From NCBI GenBank assembly GCA_031292515.1, contig JARLGZ010000017.1:1-64000 (forward strand): DNA of 64,000 nucleotides, given 5' to 3'. Of this stretch, positions 18,170 through 26,642 are shown in pieces. How positions within the stretch are numbered: position 1 is the first letter of the stretch; each line of letters starts with the position of its first letter. The notes under the pieces were generated by a model, which was given only the letters and a program-made list of their open reading frames with translations, made no database searches and was not told the DNA's origin. A program made the translations under genes and the position numbers. Source of the stretch: Puia sp. GTDB lineage: Bacteria > Bacteroidota > Bacteroidia > Chitinophagales > Chitinophagaceae.

Positions 18170-19642
18170 TTATTTGCCAGCCCCTGTACGGACCATGGCG
18201 GCTTCGATCCTGGCAAAATGCAATTTTGGTGAGAGACCCTGAAATTCGGGTTGTTGCCGCATGCGTCTTTTGTCCAGGAGGCCGCATGCGGCAGCCTTCA
18301 GCAAATCATCCTCCGCAGCCTGCGAATTCCCGCTTCGCGCGTGGAGCAGGGCGGAGAAATACCAGGCTTCGCTGTTGGCAGGGTCCGCCAGCTTGTATAA
18401 AGCCACAAAATAGGCGGCCTCCCTGTTCCCGTTACTGTTTATAAGGCGGCTGCTAAAAGAATAGAACGCGAGGGAAAGATAGGCGAGCAACCGCTGGTGC
18501 ATCGCCGTTTCTGCATCCTTCCTGGTCGCGTCCTTCTTCAAACGGTCGATCGTCGCCGTCCAATAGGGCATCTCAGACTGTTGAAAATGCCGCGCATATT
18601 CTGTCTTGATGTCCTCTTCCTTCACCAATAGCCGTTCCTGCATCTGTCGCTGCTTTTGATAGCGGGCATCGCCGTCGAGGGAAGCGGCTTTTTGCCCGAA
18701 CCAGGCCGCTTCGGGGGTGAGCCCATCGAGAAAACTAATCGAAAGGCTGCATTCCCGTCTCGCTTTTATAAATTGACCCGATTGATAGTCTTCATCCAGC
18801 CGTTTCCTGCTTTCGGCAAGATAGCGGCGGATAACCGGCTCGCTCACGGGGATCAGCCCCCTCTTCATCGCATCGAATTGCAGGCCTTCGAACGCCAGGC
18901 TCATCGTGGCGGGGGGAGCCCATTCATGTTTCCCGTCAAAAAACAGGATCCGATGCCGGGTATGGGTGTGGTCCAGGTCTTTGCTGATTGCCACCAGTTC
19001 GGTCAGGTTCATATCCCCCTCTCCTGCAATCGCGGTCACACTAAAATCGAAATCGGCGGCCGCGACACCGTCGGGCAGTCCCGCCCCATTTACAAGGATT
19101 CCCTTCACAACCGGGTACATGATGGCGATATAGCCCGCCACCTTAGCTCCCCCTGAGAAGCCGCCCGTATAGATCCTTTTCCGGTCGATAGGCCAGCGCT
19201 TTTGCGTGTCGTCAGACAATACCGACCATATGCCGCGGGCGGCCGACCAATCGTTTCCGTTCTTCGAGTTGTTGCTGCCTATCAGGATAAAGCCATAGGC
19301 ATCGGCCAGGGATTTGTATTTGCCTACCGGAAGCGACCCGTTGCCATGCGGATCGAAGAAATAGAGTGCGGGCATCGGCCCTTTGGCGGTTCCCGGGGGT
19401 ATATACAAGGCATAGGATTGCGTGGGATCCGCTTTGCAGGTCACCGTGTCGATGAGCTGTCCGGCAAACCCGATGCCCGCAACCCCGTTGCCCGCAGCAG
19501 TTTTCCCGGCCGGTCTGCCGGCGGAACAGATGGCTGCATGAATCGTTTCAGCTCCAAAGACGCAGCATGCATGTAAGTAAATGCCGGCACATAAGACCAG
19601 CAACCTTGCCGGGAACCGGTTCATTGTTCTATCAGGCTTCAA
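18170..19642 (-). CDS. Secreted alpha/beta hydrolase with a helical C-terminal region
   Basis: 490 residues. Signal peptide in the first 30 residues (RFPARLLVLCAGIYLHACCVFGA); the in-frame ATG at 19624 is an equally good start. Hydrolase part about 60-270: SYALYIPPGTAKGPMPALYFFDPHG, YGFILIGSNNSKNG and the nucleophile elbow GGFSGGAKVAGYIA, as in the PHB-depolymerase/feruloyl-esterase-like group. From about 270 the protein is helical with TPR-like character (EAAYFVALYKLADPANSEAWYFSALLHARSGNSQAAEDDLLKA). Substrate unknown. The gene stands alone between DoxX and a repeat-filled gap. Confidence 0.78.
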   Translation of the reverse strand: MKPDRTMNRFPARLLVLCAGIYLHACCVFGAETIHAAICSAGRPAGKTAAGNGVAGIGFAGQLIDTVTCKADPTQSYALYIPPGTAKGPMPALYFFDPHGNGSLPVGKYKSLADAYGFILIGSNNSKNGNDWSAARGIWSVLSDDTQKRWPIDRKRIYTGGFSGGAKVAGYIAIMYPVVKGILVNGAGLPDGVAAADFDFSVTAIAGEGDMNLTELVAISKDLDHTHTRHRILFFDGKHEWAPPATMSLAFEGLQFDAMKRGLIPVSEPVIRRYLAESRKRLDEDYQSGQFIKARRECSLSISFLDGLTPEAAWFGQKAASLDGDARYQKQRQMQERLLVKEEDIKTEYARHFQQSEMPYWTATIDRLKKDATRKDAETAMHQRLLAYLSLAFYSFSSRLINSNGNREAAYFVALYKLADPANSEAWYFSALLHARSGNSQAAEDDLLKAAACGLLDKRRMRQQPEFQGLSPKLHFARIEAAMVRTGAGK

Positions 19643-19678
19643 ATCTTATCGGATTTCGATGATTAACAAATACTCTTT

Positions 19679-19726
19679 CAGATACTTGTTCAGACACTCG
19701 TTCAGACACTCGTTCGGACACTCGTT
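19679..19726. repeat. 12-bp tandem repeat x 4, intergenic
   Basis: CAGATACTTGTT, CAGACACTCGTT twice, CGGACACTCGTT, head to tail. In the same gap (19643-20066) a second, looser repeat with ATTCGCCGTA / ATTTGCCGTA at 19870, 19893 and 19921 follows. No gene is supported in this gap. Confidence 0.85.
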
Positions 19727-20066
19727 TTTCGGAAACGAAAAATTAGAGATAAAACAGCAAACCGGCAATTCTTTCTCCGCCCATCGCAGCATCCGGGCGC
19801 GATTCAGGGTGGTATCCGGAGGGATTCATGATTGCCTCCGGGCGGGATTCGTCGTGACAGCCGATTGGAATTCGCCGTAAGATGCGGATGGGATTCGCCG
19901 TACCGAAACCGCCCGGCGGAATTTGCCGTAACATGCGGGTGGGGTTTATCGCAGAACCAGCAGGGACGATATTTGGGGAAGTGGCCGATTGATCTTAATT
20001 TCAACAGGCCAAGTTTTCACCCTGTGAATTCCCAAAAAGCAAAGCATGACCGGTCCCCGTCAAAAT

Positions 20067-20810
20067 ATGTTTAAGAACGAAAGGCAGGAATATATTATCA
20101 GGCAGATCAACCTGCATAACAAGGTGCTGTCCACCGATCTAAGCGTGCAGTTGAATGTATCCGAAGACACCATCCGGCGGGATCTGTCCGAACTAGCCGA
20201 CATGAAGAAGGTCATCAAGGTCCACGGGGGTGCGTTATCGAGGTCTTACCATTTCTCCAACAGCCAGGAGAGCGTCTATGCGCAGGAAGACAAGGTCAAA
20301 ATCGCCCGGAAAGCGATCGGCCTTTTAAGGAACGGCATGACGGTCCTTACCGAAGCCGGTACCACGATCATGGAAATGGCAAAGCTGATACCCGATGGGT
20401 TGGAAGCCACGTTTTTTACGGTGAGCCCGCTCATCGCGCTGCAGCTGGCGGAGCACCCATCGCTGACCGTCATTCTTTTGGGAGGCCAGTTGGATATGAG
20501 GTCACAAATCTGCATCGGGGAGAAGCCGGTCGCAGAGCTGCTGTCTATACGGACCGATCTGTGCTTTCTCGGTGCCAACGCCATCGACTCCAAACTCGGC
20601 CTGACGGAGACAGAATGGAATGTGGTGCAGGTGAAAAAATGTATGATCGAATGTTCGGCAAAGCTCGCGGTGCTGACCATCTCTGAGAAACTGAACTCCT
20701 CGCACAAAATGCATCTCTGCCGGCCAAACCAGATCGACTGGCTGGTCACCGAACTGGAACCGGCGGATAAAAAGCTCAGCCGCTACCGGTCGCAAATGGA
20801 GACATTATAG
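20067..20810 (+). CDS. DeoR/GlpR-type transcription regulator
   Basis: 247 residues. N-terminal DeoR helix-turn-helix (ERQEYIIRQINLHNKVLSTDLSVQLNVSEDTIRRDLSELADM, about 3-50) followed by the DeoR C-terminal sensor domain (VYAQEDKVKIARKAIGLLRNGMTVLTEAGTTIMEMAK, then LTVILLGGQLDMRSQICIGE, DLCFLGANAID). The sensor binds sugar phosphates in this family. ATG 20067 is closer to the domain than 20046. The gene converges with the GH9-deacetylase gene (6-bp overlap of the ends), so it is the probable regulator of the amino-sugar locus that follows. Confidence 0.88.
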   Translation: MFKNERQEYIIRQINLHNKVLSTDLSVQLNVSEDTIRRDLSELADMKKVIKVHGGALSRSYHFSNSQESVYAQEDKVKIARKAIGLLRNGMTVLTEAGTTIMEMAKLIPDGLEATFFTVSPLIALQLAEHPSLTVILLGGQLDMRSQICIGEKPVAELLSIRTDLCFLGANAIDSKLGLTETEWNVVQVKKCMIECSAKLAVLTISEKLNSSHKMHLCRPNQIDWLVTELEPADKKLSRYRSQMETL

Positions 20811-23800
20811 ATAGGTTTTGGCCCAGAGGAGCATGAGCTCGTTGCGATCCGAATTCCAGGCCTTCTTGTAAAAATCGCGGACCACGTCCAACCACTTTTG
20901 GTTTCTATCGTTGGCGTCGCCGACGTCTTCGGGGCCGCCATCCCGTTTGTACATCTCGCGGATCGTGCTGATGATCCGGCCATACCTGCCGGTCTGCGGT
21001 TTCAGGTCTTTATTTTCAATGTGCAGGTAATAGTCGACTTGGGCGGGCGTACAGGTTTTGTCTTTAGGAAACCAGCTGCTATCGGCCATATAGACGGTGA
21101 CACCGTCCTTAAAAACATAGGGCTCGAAGAAACCGGCGGTATACTGATCCTCATAAACGACGCCCTTGACGGGGAACTGGGCCCCCGACTGCCCTTTTAT
21201 CGTCTGAAAGACTTTGTCTGTGTACTTGAAGGCCAGGCTCCCTTTGGCGTCCCAGCACGTGGTGGCGATCCACATGGCCAGTTTCTCCGGTGAAGGGTTC
21301 AACAGGTAGACCTTGCCGGTCTTCGGGTGATGCGTGTAGATATCCACGCCGGTCTGGTATTCATAGAGCTTTGCCGGAAAACCTTCCCAGCCGGGCAGGG
21401 TATCACTCGTTGCTAGGAGCGTTTGGGCCATATAGGCATGGTCCAGCAGGTCCCGACATTTCAGGACGAGCCCCGGAAGGCTATCCCGCAAATAAGCCGC
21501 GGGGAGCTCGCTGGCCGGCGAGGCAGGCTTGAGCATCTCTTCGATGGTCACAAAGCGGTAGCCTTTTGTCTGCAGGTTGGCGATGAGCTGCGGCAATTGG
21601 CTATAAAACTTATCCGTCCGCCTGGGATCGGTGCCGATATGCACGAGCAGGACAAAACCATTCAACCCGCTAACCTCTTTCTCTTCGTAGTCCGTGATCG
21701 ATGCCGTCACCGTCTTGCTGTCCACATATTTCCCCGCCATCTCCGGATAAGTATAGTCGGCATTGCTGCGGGTGCCCGGGCTGAAGTTTACCAGTTGCAG
21801 TCCCATCTGCGCGGTCCATTGAGCGATCGAATCGTTATACCACTCATAGGGAGGAAGAAAATAGTGCGCGGAATCCCGGCCGATTCCGAATCTCTTCAGT
21901 TCCCGATAGGAATGAAGCAGGTCTTCTGTAAACTGCCGGCGCGTCACCAGCAGGCTATCACGGTTCGTCCAGTCACAATAAAGCAGGTGTTTGTCCGAAT
22001 GGGAACCGAGATAGTTCCCTTGTCGTTTCAGTTTGCGGATCAGCGACCGGAAACGAGGGTTTCTGTAGAAATTACCCGTGAGGAAGAAGGAGGCCCTCAC
22101 CTGCCGGTCGTCCAGCGTATGAGCGATAAACTCCCCGCCATCGCCGAATGTGTCCCCGGTAAATACGAGCGCGATCTGCCGGCGGCCGGTATCGCCCCGG
22201 ATGATGGCGCCATGAGATAAAGTGACGTCAGTCTCCCGGCGCCCCTCCATCTCCTTTTCGGCCAATAGATAGATCAGCGAAGCCGTCCCGTCCATAGTCG
22301 GCTCGTTGGTGCTGTAGTCCCCCACGTCGTCGTGATAGACGACGAGCCCCGATTGAAACCCGGCGTAGGGATCCGGTTTTGTCAGGGTCAGACCCTTCAT
22401 CCGGTTAAAGATGCTGGTAAACAGCGGTCCGTCAACCAGCGCTCCATCCAGCGGATAATGATATAGATGATTAAGCGACGAATGGGGGAATTGGGGGGTA
22501 TCCCCGTTTTCGGGCAGTCCGTAGATCATCGCTTTGCCCCAGGGGTTGCATCCAAAGAGCCAGTCGATACAAGCCTGCTCGAGCCCGGCATACTGCCCGT
22601 CACCGCTGAGTTGCCGATAGAGAAAACACTGAATGGCGAAAGAAACCGTGAGGTTGTTAGAGCACCAGATAAACGGGATTCCCCGGTAGAAAGCATTGTT
22701 CCCGGCTTTCTTCCACACCCGCTCAATACCTTGCCGGTAGTAGCCTGCGAGTTCCGCCCTCTTGGCGCTGTCGCCCTTGACCGCCAGCTCATAGTGCCCG
22801 AAGTTTAAAAACGGGTACCATTGATAATGATTGGCTGTATCCGCTCCCATCCAGGGGGTCACTTTCTCTTCCCGGCTATAATCGACGGCCCGCGAAAAAT
22901 ATCGCCTGTTCCCGGTGAGTTGGAATAAGGATGCAGAAGCCAGTTCCATGTCATCCACCCAGTTGTCCTCTTCATAGAAATAAGGGGCTTTGTTGGGAGC
23001 CGTCTGGCAGACCCCGGGTTTTTCGAGGCCGAGCCGATAGGCGGACTGTGCCTTCTGCCGGAAGAGATCGGCAAGATGCGGGTCGGTGTCCCGATAGATA
23101 GATGCCGCAAGAGAGAAGGCGCTGCAAAACTTGCCCGCCGTCGACGCCACACCGGTGGAACGGTTCCTGTATTTACCCAGGCCCTGCGGTTCGCCGGTGG
23201 CAAAATAGACCGTGCGGCCATTGCCCGGGCCGTTGCCATAGTCGACTGTGTCCTTATCCGGTAAACGCATACCGGCATGGTCGCGGTCGTCGGCCAGTTG
23301 ATTGAACATCCAGTCTTTCCGGGGATGCATTTTTAGCAACCAGTCCAGCCCCCACCTGGCTTCGTCGAGCACATCGGCGGTTCCATTGCTGCCTTCCAAT
23401 CCGTTTGCGAGGTGCCGGTCTGTAAACACCGATGGAAAGTCCCGGTAAGCGGCCAGCAGCTGATAGGTGGCAGTCGCCGATGTCGTCACATACTGCAGGT
23501 AGTCGGTAGCGTCATGCCATCCACCGGAAACATCGATATGGGTATTTTCGGGCATGGGACCATACACGGTATACCCATCCCGGGTATGACAGGAGTCGCG
23601 CAGGAACGGGTTGTAACCGCTCCGCTGCTGACGCATATAGCGAAGCGCGAAATCGGCCGTGCCGGCGTATACATCCTTCCCGATCCGGAAAGGCGGGGAA
23701 CCGACCGCACCGCAGCGCAGGTAATACACGCCCGGACGGCTAAACCTGGTGAAATCGAGGCGGTAAGTCCGGTCGAAAGGCCCATAGCTTCCGTAGTTCC

Positions 23801-24293
23801 TGCCCGTGCTACCCGTATAGACGACGCTGCCGGTGGCCTGTTCAACGACCTGGAATTCGGCCATCGGCCGGCCGGCCGATGCGGCGTCGCCGGTTTTAAT
23901 CCCCAGGACAGCCACTTTATGGCCGGAGGGAAGATAGCCGAGCTGGTTGACTCTTACCCAACCGCCCGTGCTATCCCGTGGCTCCTGGTTTTCCAGTCTT
24001 GTCCGGCTGATTTGGCTTATTCCGCCGACCTGGCCTATGCTCCTGACCTGGTATATGCCGCTCGCCTGGCTTATGCCGCCCACCTGGTGTATGCTGCTCG
24101 CCTGATTTGTGCCGCTCACCCGGTGTATGCCGCTGACCTGGTTTGTGCTGCTCGTCTGGTTCACAAGGACCGCCCGATTTGTGCCTGCCGGCTGATTTGT
24201 TTGGCCCGCGTAGCCAAGGCTCGCGTGGCTTTCAGCAACCAGGGAGAGCGGGACCGCCAGCGATAAGACCCATTGTTTTTTTATAAGACCCAT
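20805..24293 (-). CDS. GH9 glycosidase fused to a NodB-type deacetylase and an unknown C-terminal domain
   Basis: 1162 residues, secreted. Signal peptide about 1-28; hexapeptide-repeat linker about 31-96 (encoded by an 18-bp array); Ig-like CelD_N domain about 110-205 (GWVRVNQLGYLPSGHKVAVLG); GH9 catalytic domain about 210-690 with SGGWHDATDY (nucleophile Asp region) and STNEPTMDGTA (acid Glu region). NodB polysaccharide-deacetylase domain about 710-925: IALVFTGDTFGDGG, GSHSDKH (metal His pair) and FLPPYEWYN; the first motif differs from the usual TFDDG. The last ~230 residues (after PASPASELP) are a domain I do not recognise. Fits removal of acetyl groups and cleavage of an amino-sugar polymer such as chitin/chitosan; the SIS, MFS and ROK genes upstream on the same strand support this. 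Substrate is inference. Confidence 0.82.
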   Translation of the reverse strand: MGLIKKQWVLSLAVPLSLVAESHASLGYAGQTNQPAGTNRAVLVNQTSSTNQVSGIHRVSGTNQASSIHQVGGISQASGIYQVRSIGQVGGISQISRTRLENQEPRDSTGGWVRVNQLGYLPSGHKVAVLGIKTGDAASAGRPMAEFQVVEQATGSVVYTGSTGRNYGSYGPFDRTYRLDFTRFSRPGVYYLRCGAVGSPPFRIGKDVYAGTADFALRYMRQQRSGYNPFLRDSCHTRDGYTVYGPMPENTHIDVSGGWHDATDYLQYVTTSATATYQLLAAYRDFPSVFTDRHLANGLEGSNGTADVLDEARWGLDWLLKMHPRKDWMFNQLADDRDHAGMRLPDKDTVDYGNGPGNGRTVYFATGEPQGLGKYRNRSTGVASTAGKFCSAFSLAASIYRDTDPHLADLFRQKAQSAYRLGLEKPGVCQTAPNKAPYFYEEDNWVDDMELASASLFQLTGNRRYFSRAVDYSREEKVTPWMGADTANHYQWYPFLNFGHYELAVKGDSAKRAELAGYYRQGIERVWKKAGNNAFYRGIPFIWCSNNLTVSFAIQCFLYRQLSGDGQYAGLEQACIDWLFGCNPWGKAMIYGLPENGDTPQFPHSSLNHLYHYPLDGALVDGPLFTSIFNRMKGLTLTKPDPYAGFQSGLVVYHDDVGDYSTNEPTMDGTASLIYLLAEKEMEGRRETDVTLSHGAIIRGDTGRRQIALVFTGDTFGDGGEFIAHTLDDRQVRASFFLTGNFYRNPRFRSLIRKLKRQGNYLGSHSDKHLLYCDWTNRDSLLVTRRQFTEDLLHSYRELKRFGIGRDSAHYFLPPYEWYNDSIAQWTAQMGLQLVNFSPGTRSNADYTYPEMAGKYVDSKTVTASITDYEEKEVSGLNGFVLLVHIGTDPRRTDKFYSQLPQLIANLQTKGYRFVTIEEMLKPASPASELPAAYLRDSLPGLVLKCRDLLDHAYMAQTLLATSDTLPGWEGFPAKLYEYQTGVDIYTHHPKTGKVYLLNPSPEKLAMWIATTCWDAKGSLAFKYTDKVFQTIKGQSGAQFPVKGVVYEDQYTAGFFEPYVFKDGVTVYMADSSWFPKDKTCTPAQVDYYLHIENKDLKPQTGRYGRIISTIREMYKRDGGPEDVGDANDRNQKWLDVVRDFYKKAWNSDRNELMLLWAKTYL
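24006..24203 (-). repeat. In-frame 18-bp x 11 tandem array at the GH9 N-terminus
   Basis: Eleven consecutive 18-bp units, plus-strand form close to GCTCGCCTGGTTTATGCC, without gaps. They encode hexapeptides of the type Q-[VA]-[SGR]-[GS]-[IT]-[HNSY] directly after the signal peptide. Confidence 0.85.
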
Positions 24294-24300
24294 TGTTTTG
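24264..24300. repeat. 17-bp direct duplication over the GH9 gene start codon
   Basis: ATAAGACCCATTGTTTT at 24264-24280 and 24284-24300. On the minus strand both copies hold ATGGGTCTTAT; the outer copy (ATG at 24291-24293) gives the signal peptide frame, the inner ATG is out of frame. Confidence 0.8.
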
Positions 24301-24407
24301 AATTTAACGGGACTTGTCCCGTATATCGATTCTCATGTGACACAATCTTGCAAACCATAGAATAACGGCGACACATTCACGGGCATCCGGCCCGCAGCCG
24401 CGTTCCA

Positions 24408-25169
24408 CTATACGCCGGCGATGCGCAGTTTGTATTCCGCGAGCGCATCTTCGAGACGTTGCCTGGCCGTCGTATCGCCGGGTACGTTGTGCGAGGGGTG
24501 GATATATAATTTGACGCCACGCTCGGCCAGCATTTCGGCGACCGTCGTCACGGTCATCCATACACAGGTGATGAACGCCATGGTAGAGACGGGTCCGATC
24601 TTGTCCTGGTGGTTTTTAAGCGGTACGGAGGCGTCTCCGATAGGCGCGCAGGTGTCGACGACGATATCGGCGATGTCGAAGATCGTCTTCCCGGAAGAGT
24701 GACGGGTTTGCTTGCCTTTGGCCTCCGCAGCAGATCCGAAGGCGATCACCTTCATCCCCTTTCGTTTTGCTTCCAGCGCCACGTCGATATTTACGTTATT
24801 GATACCGGAATGCGAAAAGACCCACATCGTGTCGTGCGGATCGAAGTTGTATCCCTTCATGATCTCTATGCCATATCCTTCTACCCTTTCCAGGAAGACA
24901 AACTGGTGGACGCCCATCTCTCCCGTGATCCGGGTGAAAAAAGTCAGGGGCAGTTCGATCATCGGGTGGAAGCCGACAAAACCGCCGATCCGGGGATACA
25001 TCTCTTCGATGGGGATCGTTGCGTGACCGCATCCAAAAGTGTGTACCCAACGGCCACGGGCGATCGAATCGGCCATCACTTCGGCCGCTTTGCTGATATT
25101 CTCAAGTTGTGTCTCTTCGATTTTGGACATGATATCCCTGGCATTGTTCAGCCATTGTTTTGCTAACAT
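24408..25169 (-). CDS. SIS-domain phosphosugar-binding protein (UPF0309-like)
   Basis: 253 residues, one SIS domain over most of the length. It starts MLAKQWLNNARDIMSKIEETQLENISKAAEVMADSI, then WVHTFGCGHATIPIEEMYPRIGG (sugar-phosphate loop), WVFSHSGINNVNIDVALEAKRKGMKVIAF (second SIS strand-loop), and HQDKIGPVSTMAFITCVW. This is the family annotated as sugar isomerase domain proteins/UPF0309, probably acting on an amino-sugar phosphate in the cytoplasm. It lies between the GH9-deacetylase and the MFS gene, all on the minus strand, which supports a catabolic role downstream of the ROK kinase. The precise reaction is unknown. Confidence 0.82.
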   Translation of the reverse strand: MLAKQWLNNARDIMSKIEETQLENISKAAEVMADSIARGRWVHTFGCGHATIPIEEMYPRIGGFVGFHPMIELPLTFFTRITGEMGVHQFVFLERVEGYGIEIMKGYNFDPHDTMWVFSHSGINNVNIDVALEAKRKGMKVIAFGSAAEAKGKQTRHSSGKTIFDIADIVVDTCAPIGDASVPLKNHQDKIGPVSTMAFITCVWMTVTTVAEMLAERGVKLYIHPSHNVPGDTTARQRLEDALAEYKLRIAGV

Positions 25170-25207
25170 ACTCTTCTGTTTTATTTTGTTATTGTCTGTG
25201 TTCTATA

Positions 25208-25325
25208 CTGCTATTGTAATTGTGCTGCTATCGTATTTTCGCTGTTATCATAGCTGTGTTGCTGTCATAGTTGCGCTGTTATCATAGTTCCGCTGCTATT
25301 GTAGTTCCCTGCTATCGTAATTGCG
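25208..25325. repeat. 17-bp tandem array x 7 overlapping the MFS stop codon
   Basis: Units such as CTGCTATTGTAATTGTG and CTGCTATCGTATTTTCG start at 25208, 25225, 25242, (25262), 25276, 25293 and 25309; a 20+14 pair keeps the phase. The last unit contains the MFS stop codon (25312-25314). Confidence 0.85.
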
Positions 25326-26496
25326 CTGCATGTCGACCCTGCATCCCGCTCATTCTTTTCAGTATCACTCCCCCAATCAGGATCATGCTCACCACTTCCA
25401 CCCATACCATGGTAGTCAGGTGCCGGATGCCGTAACTATGGGCGATCAGGCCCATGCCATAGTTGAGGAGCATGTTCCCGACCAGGGCGATGACCAGGGC
25501 AAAGCTGAAGGCTGTCGCGGATATGTCTTTGTATCGTTCGGCAATCAGGGCAAACATGATCGGAAATCCCCCGGCCATGCCGGCGCCCAGTATGACCAGG
25601 GCGGCGACTGCCATTGCAAAAGACGAGGAGACCTGCAATAGTGCGCTGCCCGCCAGCATCAGGATCAGTGAGGAGACCAGGATCTTCTTCACGGGAGTAT
25701 ACCGGAACAGGCTACCGCTAAGCAACCGCGCACAGGCCATCCCCGCGACATTCAGAGAAAGAGCATACAATGCCCCACGCTCCGAGGCTGCCAGCCTGTT
25801 CATAAGATAGGTGGTGGCCCAGTTATGAATAATCGCCTCGAGGCTGCTTTGGAAAAAAAGGAAAAGAGAAATCAGCAGCATGAGGCTGTCCGTCAGCAGC
25901 CCGAGGCTTTTGCGGGCCAGGGAACCCTGTCCCTGTACGTGTTTGGGAGGGGGAAAACGCAATAGCCAGACCAACATACCGGCAAGGAAAGCAACCAGTC
26001 CTACAAAGGCCACGATCTCTTCAAAAGACAGATGGCCTTTGAGGACACCCAGCACAAAAGGCATCCCCAGGGCGCCGGCGGCAAAAAACACCCCGAGCAG
26101 GCTCAGATTCGCGCTTTTGTCCTGACCGCTGATATCGGCCACGAGGGCGTTAACAGCCCCATTGATTGCTCCGCCCGACAAACCGAAGAGGAACACCGCC
26201 GTCTTTAATAACCCGGTAGTGGAAACGAAGGCGATGCCCTCGAAACCCGCGCACAGGGAAAGGAAGGATACGGTCAGCAGCCATTTGTATCCGTATTTGT
26301 CACACATAGGTCCGAAGAGCAAAGAGCCCGTCAGGATACCGAATGGGAGAATGGAAAAGAGGGTGCCGGAAGACAGCTCATCCAACTGAAACTTCTCTTT
26401 CAGACCGGGTATGACCGCCCCCAACGTGATCAATGTGATCCCGAAGAGCAACATGCCCGTGCAGGCGGAGAGAAAAACCAGGTTTTTTTTATACAA
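25312..26496 (-). CDS. Major facilitator superfamily sugar transporter
   Basis: 394 residues, 12 predicted TM helices in two halves separated by a basic loop (PPPKHVQGQGSLARKSL, about 192-208). First helices: LVFLSACTGMLLFGITLITLGAVIPGL; MFS signature-like loop GPMCDKYGYKWLLTVSFL between TM2 and TM3. Probably imports a sugar released by the GH9 enzyme. The start is TTG at 26494-26496, lying inside a 19-bp direct duplication; no ATG precedes TM1 in frame, so the TTG is plausible though not certain. Neighbours: ROK kinase 139 bp upstream, SIS gene downstream. Confidence 0.85.
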   Translation of the reverse strand: MYKKNLVFLSACTGMLLFGITLITLGAVIPGLKEKFQLDELSSGTLFSILPFGILTGSLLFGPMCDKYGYKWLLTVSFLSLCAGFEGIAFVSTTGLLKTAVFLFGLSGGAINGAVNALVADISGQDKSANLSLLGVFFAAGALGMPFVLGVLKGHLSFEEIVAFVGLVAFLAGMLVWLLRFPPPKHVQGQGSLARKSLGLLTDSLMLLISLFLFFQSSLEAIIHNWATTYLMNRLAASERGALYALSLNVAGMACARLLSGSLFRYTPVKKILVSSLILMLAGSALLQVSSSFAMAVAALVILGAGMAGGFPIMFALIAERYKDISATAFSFALVIALVGNMLLNYGMGLIAHSYGIRHLTTMVWVEVVSMILIGGVILKRMSGMQGRHAAQLR

Positions 26497-26531
26497 GTTG
26501 TCGGTTATTGATCAAGTTGTCGGCTATTGAT
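26494..26531. repeat. 19-bp direct duplication at the MFS 5' end
   Basis: CAAGTTGTCGGTTATTGAT at 26494-26512 and the same with one change (GGCTATTGAT) at 26513-26531. The proximal copy begins with the complement of the MFS TTG start codon. Confidence 0.85.
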
Positions 26532-26552
26532 GCTTGCCGGGTATTCATATTA

Positions 26553-26642
26553 TCTCCCGGTCTTATCACTATCGCTCTCCGGATCTTATCATTGCCTCTC
26601 TCCAGGTCTTGTCACTATATCTCTCTCCAGGTCTTCTATCGG
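26553..26642. repeat. 22-24-bp tandem array x 4 overlapping the ROK stop codon
   Basis: Units TCTCCCGGTCTTATCACT.., CTCTCCGGATCTTATCAT.., TCTCTCCAGGTCTTGTCA.., CTCTCTCCAGGTCTTCTA.. start at 26553, 26575, 26597 and 26621. The last unit includes the ROK stop codon (26636-26638). Confidence 0.75.

Noticed and set aside
24006-24203. CRISPR array
   Set aside because: Here and in all other arrays the units follow one another without unique spacers and no cas gene is in the window.
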